Part shown: piece by piece, positions 42,948-51,622 of the stretch
Position numbering within the stretch: position 1 is the stretch's first letter
How the letters are laid out: every line of letters starts with the position of its first letter
NCBI RefSeq assembly: GCF_000973545.1
Contig: NZ_CP010049.1
Span: forward strand, 310,001-374,000
Origin: Blochmannia endosymbiont of Camponotus (Colobopsis) obliquus
Lineage (GTDB): Bacteria > Pseudomonadota > Gammaproteobacteria > Enterobacterales > Enterobacteriaceae
DNA length: 64,000 nucleotides
Direction of reading: 5' to 3'
Program-made: the position numbers and the translations under genes
Notes under the pieces: generated by a model
The model's database searches: none
What the model saw: the letters and a program-made list of their open reading frames with translations, nothing else
Told to the model about the DNA's origin: nothing

Positions 42948-44291
42948 ATGATGAGTATTGTTAGGGATATAGAACGACAGCGTACTCTTTTAGAAAATGC
43001 AGCGTCTCAGGTATTGGATTTAATACATACCAAATCTGATGAAGCAGAAGTTATAATAACAAAAACAATAGGAATTAATATCAATACTCGTTGTGGTGAA
43101 TTAGAAAGTATGGAGTATATCAATGATGGTAATTTAGAAGTTATTGTTTATTGCCAACATTGCAAAGGTAGCGCTTCTTCGAATAATATTAATTTTAAAG
43201 CGATATCTAATACTGTTAACGCCGCATTAAATATTGCGCGTTATACGTTTTCTGATTTATGTTTAGGAATAGCAAACAAAAAATTACTTGCATTTCATGC
43301 TTTAGATCTTGATTTATTTCATCCTATTGAGTTAAATGTTAGTCAGGGTATATCTTTAGCGTCAACTGCAGAATTAATAGCTTTAAAACAGGATAAGCGT
43401 ATTATTTACAGTGAAGGTGGGAGTTTTAACAGTTATTATAATATTCGAGTATTTGGTAATAGTCACGGTATGTTACAAAGTTATAATAGTAGTAAATATG
43501 TACTATCCTGTTGTGTAATTGCGGAAAGTAATGGTAGTATGGAACGCGATTATTCTTATACTATAGGTCGTTCTTTTAAAGATTTGCGATCTCCTCAGTC
43601 TGTAGGTGCAGATTGTGCCGAACGTGTATTAAAACGTTTAAATTCACGTAAGTTACCTACAATGGAATCTCCGGTAATTTTTATATCCGAAATAGCTATC
43701 AACCTATTTAATTGTTTAGCGCAAGCAATTAATGGAAATAATATTTACCGCAAATCTACTTTTTTGTCTGATTACCTTGAAAAAAAGATTTTTCCTGATT
43801 GGTTATCTATTAAAGAAAAACCTCATATTCCTAAAGGATTAGGTTCTTCTCCTTTTGATGACGAAGGTGTACGAACTTGTGATCGAGTTATTGTACGAAA
43901 AGGGGTGTTACAAACGTGGCTGTTAAATACTTATACAGCATGTAAGTTAAATTTACAGAATACTGGACATTCCAATGGAATTTATAATTGGTATATTTCT
44001 TATAAAAATATTTCTTTTTTAAAATTGGTAGCAAAAATGTATCGTGGTCTTGTGATTACTGAATTAATAGGACAGGGTATTAATATATTAACCGGTGATT
44101 ATTCGCGTGGTGTTTCTGGGTTTTGGGTAGAATATGGAGAAATACAATATCCAGTTAGTGAAATTACCGTTGCTGGTAATTTAAAAGAAATGTTTTCTAG
44201 CATTATTTGTATTAGCGATGATATTGAAAAACGTAGTAATATTCATTGTGGTTCAGTGTTATTATCTTCAATGAAAATAGCAGGTCAGTAA
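42948..44291 (+). CDS. pmbA: Metalloprotease partner subunit PmbA (TldE)
   Basis: PmbA is the non-zinc partner of TldD and completes the protease chamber. The 447-residue product matches E. coli (450). It lacks the HExxxH motif, as expected, and keeps KGSASSNNINFKAIS, EGGSFNSYYNIRVFGNSHGM, VGADCAERVLKRL, TPFDDEGVRT-like SSPFDDEGVRTCD, ITGDYSRG-like ILTGDYSRGVSGFWVE, and the C-terminal NIHCGSVLLSSMKIAGQ. Tandem ATG codons at 42948 and 42951 follow GGGGGA; the second gives better spacing. Both halves of the complex are intact, so the protease is probably active. Confidence 0.95.
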   Translation: MMSIVRDIERQRTLLENAASQVLDLIHTKSDEAEVIITKTIGININTRCGELESMEYINDGNLEVIVYCQHCKGSASSNNINFKAISNTVNAALNIARYTFSDLCLGIANKKLLAFHALDLDLFHPIELNVSQGISLASTAELIALKQDKRIIYSEGGSFNSYYNIRVFGNSHGMLQSYNSSKYVLSCCVIAESNGSMERDYSYTIGRSFKDLRSPQSVGADCAERVLKRLNSRKLPTMESPVIFISEIAINLFNCLAQAINGNNIYRKSTFLSDYLEKKIFPDWLSIKEKPHIPKGLGSSPFDDEGVRTCDRVIVRKGVLQTWLLNTYTACKLNLQNTGHSNGIYNWYISYKNISFLKLVAKMYRGLVITELIGQGINILTGDYSRGVSGFWVEYGEIQYPVSEITVAGNLKEMFSSIICISDDIEKRSNIHCGSVLLSSMKIAGQ

Positions 44292-44724
44292 TTATTTTTT
44301 TAAATTATAATTTTCTTGATTTTAGATTATATTAATTAAGGTGTAGTTGCGGATGTAAATATGTAAATATTTTTTTAATATTTGTGATATTAAATGTTTC
44401 AGTGATTTTTTTTAATATTGTTATGTATTTTATTATGCATAGTTAATCTTTAAGTTTTTAAAATTTAATTATGAATATGGGATTTTGTATATAAAAATAC
44501 AATTACATCAGATATTAATAAAATTTTTATGTTATACTGTATCATAATAGTATAATATATCAATTTACTTGAAGTGTTTATATATTTTATTTATTGTAGA
44601 ATAAGTCGTGTGGCTTGTTTTAGTGAATGCAATGTAAAATGTATATGTGTTTTAAAGTTACATGTTTTTTATTTTGTGGTAGGTTATTTGTATAATCATA
44701 GTTATGTTGCAAAGTAGTGATTGC

Positions 44725-44753
44725 TGTTGAATGTAATCAATTAGCCCCCATAT
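44725..44753 (+). promoter_or_regulatory. Sigma-32 (heat-shock) type promoter of lon
   Basis: The -35 element TTGAATG (44727-44733) and -10 element CCCCATAT (44746-44753) are separated by 12 bases and fit the sigma-32 consensus (CTTGAA and CCCCAT). The same two elements with the same spacing occur in the E. coli lon promoter as I recall it. The run of C is striking in this A/T-rich background. It lies 85 bases before the lon ATG. Confidence 0.75.
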
Positions 44754-44824
44754 ATTTGATATCTGAAGTTTAAATAGAATACGCGTTACAAATTTTTTAA
44801 AACTAAGTAAAAATATAAATTATA

Positions 44825-44837
44825 AGAGAGGATCTCT
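44825..44837 (+). promoter_or_regulatory. Small hairpin over the lon ribosome binding site
   Basis: The Shine-Dalgarno AGAGAGGA is inside a five-pair stem, AGAGA (44825-44829) with TCTCT (44833-44837), loop GGA, ending directly at the ATG. E. coli lon has a similar self-complementary sequence before its ATG. The stem is short, so its effect on translation is uncertain. Confidence 0.5.
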
Positions 44838-47174
44838 ATGAATGCTGAGAGACCTGAACGTATAGAAATCCCTGTTTTGCCTTTACGTGATGTGGTAGTA
44901 TACCCACATATGGTTATTCCGTTGTTTGTAGGACGGGAAAAATCAATTCGGTGTCTTGAATCGGCTATGAGTAATGACAAAAAGGTTATGTTAGTAGCGC
45001 AAAAGGAGGCCTCAACAGATGAACCAAATGTTGATGATCTTTTTTTGGTTGGGACAATATCGACTATTTTGCAAATGCTTAAATTACCTGACGGTACAGT
45101 AAAAGTGTTAGTAGAAGGTTTAACTAGAGCTCAAATTGTTGAATTAACAGATAAATGTGGTCATTTTATTGCTAAAGCTAGTTATTTTGATAATGTTGAG
45201 TTAGATAAACGAGAACAGGAGGTTTTGATAAGAACTGTAATTAATCAATTTGAAGGATACATAAAATTAAATAAGAAAATTCCTCCTGAAGTCCTAGTTT
45301 CTTTAAATAGCATTATTGATGTTGATCGTTTGATTGATACTATCGCGGCTCATATGCCGCTAAAGTTATTTGATAAGCAGTCGATTTTGGAGATGTCTAA
45401 TGTTACTGAAAGAGTAGAATATTTAATGGCTTTAATGGAGTCCGAGATTGACTTACTGCAAGTTGAAAAACGTATTCGTAATCGTGTAAAAAAACAAATG
45501 GAAAAAAGTCAACGTGAGTATTATTTGAATGAGCAGATGAAAGCAATTCAGAAAGAATTAGGTGAAATGGATGATATATCAGATGAAAATGAATCTATTA
45601 AGCGTAAAATTGAAGCAGCTAAGATGCCAAAGGAAGCACGAGAAAAAATTGAAACAGAATTACATAAATTAAAAATGATGTCGCCTATGTCTGCTGAAGC
45701 CACTGTAGTTCGAAGCTATATTGATTGGATGCTCACAGTTCCTTGGTTTTTACGTAGTAAAATAAAAAAAAATCTTGCTAAAGCAGAAAAAATGTTGGAT
45801 AAGGATCATTATGGTTTAGAAAAAGTTAAGGAACGAATTTTAGAATACTTGGCAGTACAGAATAGAATTAATAAAATTAAAGGTCCTATTTTGTGTTTAG
45901 TTGGTCCCCCTGGGGTTGGTAAAACATCATTGGGGCAGTCCATTGCTAAAGCTACTGGAAGAAAATATGTACGTATGGCTTTGGGAGGTGTACGTGATGA
46001 AGCTGAAATTCGTGGACATCGTCGAACTTATATTGGTTCTATGCCTGGAAAACTGATTCAAAAAATGTCAAAAGTTGGTGTAAAAAATCCTTTATTTTTA
46101 CTTGATGAAATTGATAAAATGTCTTTTGATATGCGTGGAGATCCAGCTTCAGCGTTATTGGAAGTTTTGGATCCAGAACAAAATATAGCATTTAATGATC
46201 ATTATTTAGAAGTGGATTATGATCTTTCTGATGTGATGTTTGTTGCAACTTCGAATTCAATGAATATACCAGCACCTTTATTAGATCGTATGGAAGTAAT
46301 ACGTGTATCTGGATACACTGAAGATGAAAAATTGAATATTGCTCGTCAACATTTATTAGGTAAACAGTTAGAACGTAATGCTTTAAAGCCTGGTGAATTA
46401 ACGATAGAAGATAGTGCGTTAATGGGTATAATTCGTTATTACACTCGTGAATCTGGAGTGCGTAATTTAGAACGAGAAATTTCTAAGTTATGTAGAAAAG
46501 CAGTAAAAAATTTATTAATGAATAAAAGTGTTAAATACATTGTAATTAGTGCTAATAATTTAAAAGATTTTCTTGGTGTGCAACGTTATGATTATAATTA
46601 TGTAGAAGAAGAGGATCGTATTGGGCAAGTTACTGGTTTGGCTTGGACTGAAGTAGGTGGAGATTTATTAACTATAGAAACAGCTTGTGTTCCTGGTAAA
46701 GGAAAATTAACTTATACTGGTTCTTTAGGTGAAGTCATGCAGGAATCGATCCAGGCAGCATTAACGGTGGTACGTGCACGCGCTGATAAATTAGGGATTA
46801 ATACCGATTTTTATGAAAAACGAGATATTCATGTGCATGTGCCAGAGGGTGCTACTCCAAAAGATGGCCCTAGTGCTGGAATTGCCATGTGCACGGCGTT
46901 AGTTTCTTGTTTAACAGGAAATTCTGTAAAAGCTAATATAGCTATGACTGGTGAAATAACTTTATGTGGACAAGTATTGCCTATTGGCGGATTGAAGGAA
47001 AAATTGTTAGCCGCTCATCGTGGAGGAATCAAAACAGTATTAATTCCATATAAAAATAAACGTGATTTAGAAGATATGCCTGATATGGTAGTTAGTGGTC
47101 TTGATATACATACGGTTAAACAAATAGATGAAGTATTATCTTTGGCTTTACAAAATGCTCCGTTTTGTATATAG
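44838..47174 (+). CDS. lon: ATP-dependent protease Lon
   Basis: Lon degrades misfolded and short-lived regulatory proteins in the cytoplasm. The 778-residue product (784 in E. coli) has the N-terminal substrate domain, a coiled-coil region (MEKSQREYYLNEQMKAIQKE), the AAA+ module with Walker A GPPGVGKT (356-363) and Walker B LFLLDEIDK, and the C-terminal protease domain. The catalytic dyad is Ser679 (KDGPSAGIAM) and Lys722 (GGLKEKLLAA), the same numbers as in E. coli. A heat-shock promoter lies upstream. hupB follows, as in E. coli. Confidence 0.98.
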   Translation: MNAERPERIEIPVLPLRDVVVYPHMVIPLFVGREKSIRCLESAMSNDKKVMLVAQKEASTDEPNVDDLFLVGTISTILQMLKLPDGTVKVLVEGLTRAQIVELTDKCGHFIAKASYFDNVELDKREQEVLIRTVINQFEGYIKLNKKIPPEVLVSLNSIIDVDRLIDTIAAHMPLKLFDKQSILEMSNVTERVEYLMALMESEIDLLQVEKRIRNRVKKQMEKSQREYYLNEQMKAIQKELGEMDDISDENESIKRKIEAAKMPKEAREKIETELHKLKMMSPMSAEATVVRSYIDWMLTVPWFLRSKIKKNLAKAEKMLDKDHYGLEKVKERILEYLAVQNRINKIKGPILCLVGPPGVGKTSLGQSIAKATGRKYVRMALGGVRDEAEIRGHRRTYIGSMPGKLIQKMSKVGVKNPLFLLDEIDKMSFDMRGDPASALLEVLDPEQNIAFNDHYLEVDYDLSDVMFVATSNSMNIPAPLLDRMEVIRVSGYTEDEKLNIARQHLLGKQLERNALKPGELTIEDSALMGIIRYYTRESGVRNLEREISKLCRKAVKNLLMNKSVKYIVISANNLKDFLGVQRYDYNYVEEEDRIGQVTGLAWTEVGGDLLTIETACVPGKGKLTYTGSLGEVMQESIQAALTVVRARADKLGINTDFYEKRDIHVHVPEGATPKDGPSAGIAMCTALVSCLTGNSVKANIAMTGEITLCGQVLPIGGLKEKLLAAHRGGIKTVLIPYKNKRDLEDMPDMVVSGLDIHTVKQIDEVLSLALQNAPFCI

Positions 47175-47298
47175 GTTATATGTATAGAATGATATGTAAA
47201 ATATGATGTATAACTTTAATTAATTTTTCATAAAAGTTTTTCGTTATTTAGTTGTTTGTTGGTATATTGCCTTGAATAAGATTTATAAAGGGGTGAAA

Positions 47299-47577
47299 GT
47301 GAACAGATCACAGTTGATTGATAAAATTGTGTTGGATGCTGATATTTCTAAAAAAATTGTTGGGTGCGTGTTAGATTCGATGATTAATTTAATTAAAAGG
47401 TCTTTAAGACAAGGTCATTCAGTTTCATTAATAGGTTTTGGTACTTTTGTTGTTCGTTCTCGTTCTGCGCGTGTTGGTAGAAATCCGCAAACTGGTAAAA
47501 AGATTCTGATACCTGCATCCAAAATTCCGGGGTTTCGTCCTGGAAAGAATTTTAAAAATATAGTAAATAAAGTATGA
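47299..47577 (+). CDS. hupB: DNA-binding protein HU-beta
   Basis: HU bends and compacts DNA as a dimer. The GTG at 47299 gives 92 residues and an N-terminus MNRSQLIDKI that aligns with E. coli MNKSQLIDKI; AAGGGG (47288-47293) is five bases upstream. The frame is open further left, but the longer product would lack a sensible start. The DNA-binding arm is GRNPQTGKKILIPASKIPGFRPGK, and VSLIGFGTFVV precedes it. The next E. coli gene, ppiD, is absent. Confidence 0.95.
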   Translation: MNRSQLIDKIVLDADISKKIVGCVLDSMINLIKRSLRQGHSVSLIGFGTFVVRSRSARVGRNPQTGKKILIPASKIPGFRPGKNFKNIVNKV

Positions 47578-47810
47578 ATTACCTGGATCATGTGGTTTAT
47601 TTCATATATAATTGTAAAATGCGTTTATATTTTAATAAATATATTTTGGGTTGTATTGTTTATTAATCGTTTGTTTCAGCATACAAAAAAATATATTAAT
47701 ATTGTTAAGTGGTTGCAGATAAACAATTTAATGTCTTAATGTCTAGTTACAATAATTAATGATACAGTATTACGCGTGTTTTGCATAAGAAATTGTGTTG
47801 TCCAAAATGT

Positions 47811-47919
47811 AGAACTTCATTGGTGCTCTTGTTTATGCCGTTGTGTGAACTCGGTCAGGACTGGAAAGAAGCAGCCGTAGCTAAATTGGTATATGCCGGG
47901 ATTTTACTAGTGAAGTTCT
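47811..47919 (+). ncRNA. ffs: 4.5S signal recognition particle RNA
   Basis: The conserved SRP RNA core is present: GGTCAGG at 47853-47859 and GGAAAGAAGCAGCC at 47863-47876, then TGCCGGGAT on the return side (47894-47902). The ends AGAACTTCA (47811-47819) and TGAAGTTCT (47911-47919) pair to close the long hairpin, giving about 109 nt against 114 in E. coli. The RNA binds Ffh for co-translational targeting to the membrane. An open frame across the region is incidental. Downstream is CTTATTTTATA; the closing stem plus this tail may terminate transcription. Exact mature ends are estimates. Confidence 0.93.
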
Positions 47920-48093
47920 CTTATTTTATAAAATTAAACATTTTAACATGTATATTGAACTTTATTGTCAATATTGTTTTTATATTTAAAATATGTGTTA
48001 AGATGTTACATGAATAGTAAATCACATATAAAATGTTAATTATTTTATTAAACTTGATGAGATATAATCTTGATTAAGATTTATTGAAAAGCA

Positions 48094-48297
48094 TCAGCGT
48101 ACGTACTTCCACACAGAAGTCGGAACTTTGTCATATAACTTATTCATTGTTAGTTCTGCTAATCTATGATCAGCTGCAGAATTAAATATTTCTAATTCAT
48201 CATCAGATAATTTATATTTATTTTTTTCAATAACACGTTCAAGTGTTTCAAGTGTCCTGCATTTTCTGAGACGCATTAAATAATCTATCTTTTTCAT
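48094..48297 (-). CDS. hha: Haemolysin expression-modulating protein Hha
   Basis: Hha is a small nucleoid-associated protein that binds H-NS and helps silence A/T-rich DNA. The 67-residue product aligns almost end to end with E. coli Hha (72): [11 protein letters not shown], then [38 protein letters not shown] and SVWKYVR. AAGG lies about five bases before the ATG. It sits next to apt-dnaX, as in E. coli, where hha is near that cluster; its usual antitoxin-like neighbour tomB is absent. High conservation argues for function. Whether hns survives cannot be seen in this window. Confidence 0.95.
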   Translation of the reverse strand: MKKIDYLMRLRKCRTLETLERVIEKNKYKLSDDELEIFNSAADHRLAELTMNKLYDKVPTSVWKYVR

Positions 48298-48788
48298 TGT
48301 AACCTTTTATATAAAGTTTATTAGAGTATGTTACGTTGCAAGTATTTTATAACGAAATATATAATCACCAGTTATTTTTTTAATTTAATGAATTTATTTA
48401 TTATATAAATTCAGTATTTTGAGTATTTTGCTGAATTGAATAATTTTTACATATATATATTAAATATGCAATATTTTAAATATAGAAAATTTTTGTATTA
48501 GAACGTATGAAAAAAATTTTAGTACTATCATATTTTTATTTTAAAGTATTAATTTTACATATTTATATAATATAGACTATATTTTGTAGTATAAAAGATA
48601 TATAGTATTTTAGTAAAATAGAGTTTTATTACGTTTTTTAAATCTCATTTTAGCACGTTATTATGATTTTTACGTAAATATTAATATAATATATAATATC
48701 TTAATTAAATTTTGTTCATTTAAATAATTTTATGAAGTGAAGTATGTAGAATATATATCTGTGATATTTGCATTTTAGGTATTAAATT
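48298..48788. other. Divergent spacer between hha and apt
   Basis: A 491-base, extremely A/T-rich spacer with no gene. In E. coli this interval includes the acr efflux genes, mscK and priC; none can be recognised. Both promoters must lie here, but no element stands out. Confidence 0.45.
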
Positions 48789-49352
48789 ATGAATGTTATA
48801 AATCAACGTTTAATGGTTATTAAACAAAGTATTAGATCCATTCCTAATTATCCAAAACCAGGTATTTTATTTCGAGATATCACTGGATTATTAGAAAACC
48901 CTTCTGCATATTCAGATAGTATAATGTTATTAGCACATTATTATCGTAGTCATAATTTTACTAAGATTGTTGGTATTGAAGCACGAGGTTTTTTGTTTAG
49001 TGCACCTGTAGCATTGATATTAAAATTAGGTTGTGTATTAGCTCGTAAGCCGGGTAAATTACCATTTAGCACTATTAGTGAAAAGTATTTTTTAGAATAT
49101 GGTACAGGTCAACTTGAGATGCATAAAAATTCTATTTACCCTGGAGATAAAGTCTTAGTTATAGATGATGTATTAGCAACTGGAGGTACAGTCGAAGCCA
49201 CAGTAAAAATGGTACGTCGATTGGGTGGAGAGGTGCAAGATGCTGCTTTTTTAATAAATTTAAAAGATTTTGGTGGAGAAACATTGTTGGCTAATATTGG
49301 TATAAAATGTTATAGTCTACTCATTTTTTTATTAATTATCATTATTAGTTAG
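48789..49352 (+). CDS. apt: Adenine phosphoribosyltransferase
   Basis: Apt salvages adenine to AMP with PRPP. The product is 187 residues (183 in E. coli). Conserved parts are [22 protein letters not shown], the base loop [15 protein letters not shown], and the PRPP motif [19 protein letters not shown]. After KCYSL the sequence changes from the family ending (YSLVPFPGH in E. coli) to a hydrophobic tail, [10 protein letters not shown]. That may be drift or a late frameshift near a run of T at 49325-49330; the catalytic part is unaffected. Confidence 0.95.
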   Translation: MNVINQRLMVIKQSIRSIPNYPKPGILFRDITGLLENPSAYSDSIMLLAHYYRSHNFTKIVGIEARGFLFSAPVALILKLGCVLARKPGKLPFSTISEKYFLEYGTGQLEMHKNSIYPGDKVLVIDDVLATGGTVEATVKMVRRLGGEVQDAAFLINLKDFGGETLLANIGIKCYSLLIFLLIIIIS

Positions 49353-49461
49353 TATATTATTATTGATTAATGTTTAACTTAGTTATTATTTATTGTTTTT
49401 TTGATTTAAGCATAAGTAGATGTTAGAATGACAATTATTTATTGATATTTGTCATATAGAT

Positions 49462-51453
49462 ATGAGTTATCAAGTTCTTGCTCGTAAGTGGCGTCCGCAA
49501 GTATTTACGGATGTTATTGGTCAACAACATGTTATAAAAACAATAACTAATAGTTTTTTGTTAGGCAAAATGCATCATGCTTATTTATTTTCTGGTGTGC
49601 GAGGAATAGGTAAGACAACCATTGCACGTTTGTTTGCAAAAGGATTGAGTTGTACAAAAGGTATTACCATTAATCCTTGTAGAGAATGTAAAAATTGTTG
49701 TGATATTGAGCGTGGATGTTTTATTGATTTAATTGAAGTAGATGCTGCCACTCGTACTAAAGTTGAAGATATACGTGATTTATTAAGTAATATTCAGTAT
49801 ATGCCAGTGTGTGGAAAATTTAAAATATACCTAATAGATGAGGTGCATATGTTATCTCGTCACAGTTTTAATGCATTATTGAAAATTTTAGAGGAACCGC
49901 CTGAACATATTAAGTTTATTTTACTTACTACGGAAAAACATAAATTGCCTGTTACTGTGTTATCTCGTTGTCTTCAGTTGCATTTAAAAGCATTAGATGT
50001 TATTCAAATTTGTGATTATTTAATGTTTATTTTAAAGCAAGAAGGTATTGAATATGATTCAGATGTATTGCGATTGTTATCATGTGCTGCGAATGGTAGT
50101 GTACGTGATGCATTAACTTTAGTTGATCAAGCTATTGTTTTAGGAATGAATAAAATTACTTCTGATGTAACTAGACAAATGTTTGGTTTATTAAATTCAG
50201 AGCAGCCCATACTGCTTCTTGAATCGTTAATTTATGCTGACAGTCAATTATTAATGAAACAAATAGCAGAATGTGCAGAATTAGGAGTAGATTGGGAATT
50301 TCTTTTAATAGAACTACTGTCTTTATTACAAAAATTAGCTGTAGACCAAATATTATCTACTAAAGTTAATGGTATTGAAGGAGAATTAAAGGTATTACAG
50401 CGTTTACGTTTATTAAATAATTATCTTGCCCCATCGGATTTACAATTGTTATATCAAATTTTATTGGTTGGTCGTCAAGAATTACCGTTTGCTCCAAATT
50501 ACCGTATGGGTTTTGAAATGACATTGTTACGTGCTTTAGCATTTCATCCTTTAATAAGTAAGGACTTAGTTAAAGAAACTTCAATATCCTTTGTTAATAA
50601 AGTGGAGTGTGATATGTCGTATAAAGATAATATAGTAAATTGTAATGAAAAAATGGGTGCTATGGGTGATAATTTAGCAAATGCGATTACAGAAAAATCT
50701 TTACCTAGTAACAAATTAATGTTGCCAGAATTGTTTGATTCTAAAGATATATTATCATCAGCTGCAACTGATAACATTTTATCAGAAGATATGGTACAAT
50801 TATTGCAAGCTCGTGCAGCTTTAACTAAATTGCAAAATATGAAAAAACATGAACAACATTTACAATCATTTTCAGATAGTTGCCGTAAATCTATAACGTC
50901 TATATTAGGAAGGTTTGCGGATATTAATAAACGCGCAATGGAAAGTTCGAATACAAATGTACAAACAAAATGCGAAAGATCTTTAATAAAATCAGATGTG
51001 AATAATGTGTGTTCTATACAAATCAAGAGCCATGTTTATGATAAAAAAACATTAGTAGACTTAATGCAGGAAGTTATTACTCAAGATGATTGGTCAGCAC
51101 AGATAAATAAATTATTTTTATCTGATTTAGCTAGACAACTTGCTATACATTCGTGGAAAGAAAATTTGGATTCAAATGTAGTATGTTTACATTTACGATC
51201 AGATTTTTATCATTTAAATTCCGAAGTGATACGAAATGAATTACAGGAAGCATTAAGTAATAATTTGAATACAGTTATTGAGTTAATAATAAAAATTGAC
51301 AACGATACATCCTTTAGAACTCCATTTGAGTGGTGTCAATATGTTAATAATAAACAAAAAGCCTTAAAAAATAAAGATATAATTATTCAGGATATGAAAA
51401 TTAAAAAGATACAGAAAGTTTTTGATGCTGAATTAGAAGATGTTAATAATTAG
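49462..51453 (+). CDS. dnaX: DNA polymerase III subunit tau
   Basis: DnaX is the clamp-loader ATPase that ties the polymerase to the helicase. The 663-residue product is a full-length tau (643 in E. coli). The AAA+ domain has Walker A GVRGIGKTT, a zinc module with four Cys between about residues 64 and 79 (CTKGITINPCRECKNC), the DEVHML Walker B region, and SRCLQLHLK sensor. In E. coli a slippery A AAA AAG yields the shorter gamma form; I find no such heptamer here in the correct frame. Domain IV-V residues are poorly conserved. ybaB and recR, normally next, are absent. Confidence 0.96.
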   Translation: MSYQVLARKWRPQVFTDVIGQQHVIKTITNSFLLGKMHHAYLFSGVRGIGKTTIARLFAKGLSCTKGITINPCRECKNCCDIERGCFIDLIEVDAATRTKVEDIRDLLSNIQYMPVCGKFKIYLIDEVHMLSRHSFNALLKILEEPPEHIKFILLTTEKHKLPVTVLSRCLQLHLKALDVIQICDYLMFILKQEGIEYDSDVLRLLSCAANGSVRDALTLVDQAIVLGMNKITSDVTRQMFGLLNSEQPILLLESLIYADSQLLMKQIAECAELGVDWEFLLIELLSLLQKLAVDQILSTKVNGIEGELKVLQRLRLLNNYLAPSDLQLLYQILLVGRQELPFAPNYRMGFEMTLLRALAFHPLISKDLVKETSISFVNKVECDMSYKDNIVNCNEKMGAMGDNLANAITEKSLPSNKLMLPELFDSKDILSSAATDNILSEDMVQLLQARAALTKLQNMKKHEQHLQSFSDSCRKSITSILGRFADINKRAMESSNTNVQTKCERSLIKSDVNNVCSIQIKSHVYDKKTLVDLMQEVITQDDWSAQINKLFLSDLARQLAIHSWKENLDSNVVCLHLRSDFYHLNSEVIRNELQEALSNNLNTVIELIIKIDNDTSFRTPFEWCQYVNNKQKALKNKDIIIQDMKIKKIQKVFDAELEDVNN

Positions 51454-51622
51454 TATATTTTGTTTATATATTTTAATGTATTTATAATTATTTTAATTTA
51501 ATGATTAGTTTTTATATTTTTACATATTGTATATTTTTACATTTATATAAAATGTGAGAGGTTTTGTAATTATGTACAAAATAATTTGTATTTATTTTTG
51601 ATAAATTGCTTAAGGTATATAA

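Larger units (their letters stand above)
44292..44837. other. Non-coding region upstream of lon
   Basis: This 546-base spacer between pmbA and lon carries the lon promoter and leader, described separately. The left 400 bases show no gene or notable structure. E. coli has clpX upstream of lon; it is not here. Confidence 0.5.

Noticed and set aside
47781..48017. Small plus-strand open frame with a CxxC pair
   Set aside because: It covers the 4.5S RNA gene, whose conserved core and closing stem explain the sequence.
50544..51026. 160-codon minus-strand open frame
   Set aside because: It lies inside dnaX on the opposite strand; dnaX is a full-length conserved gene and the frame resembles no known protein.
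51038..51052. Seven-A run in dnaX as a ribosomal frameshift site
   Set aside because: The bases do not form the X XXY YYZ heptamer in the zero frame with a Lys AAG, and there is no obvious downstream stem; transcriptional slippage remains only a possibility.
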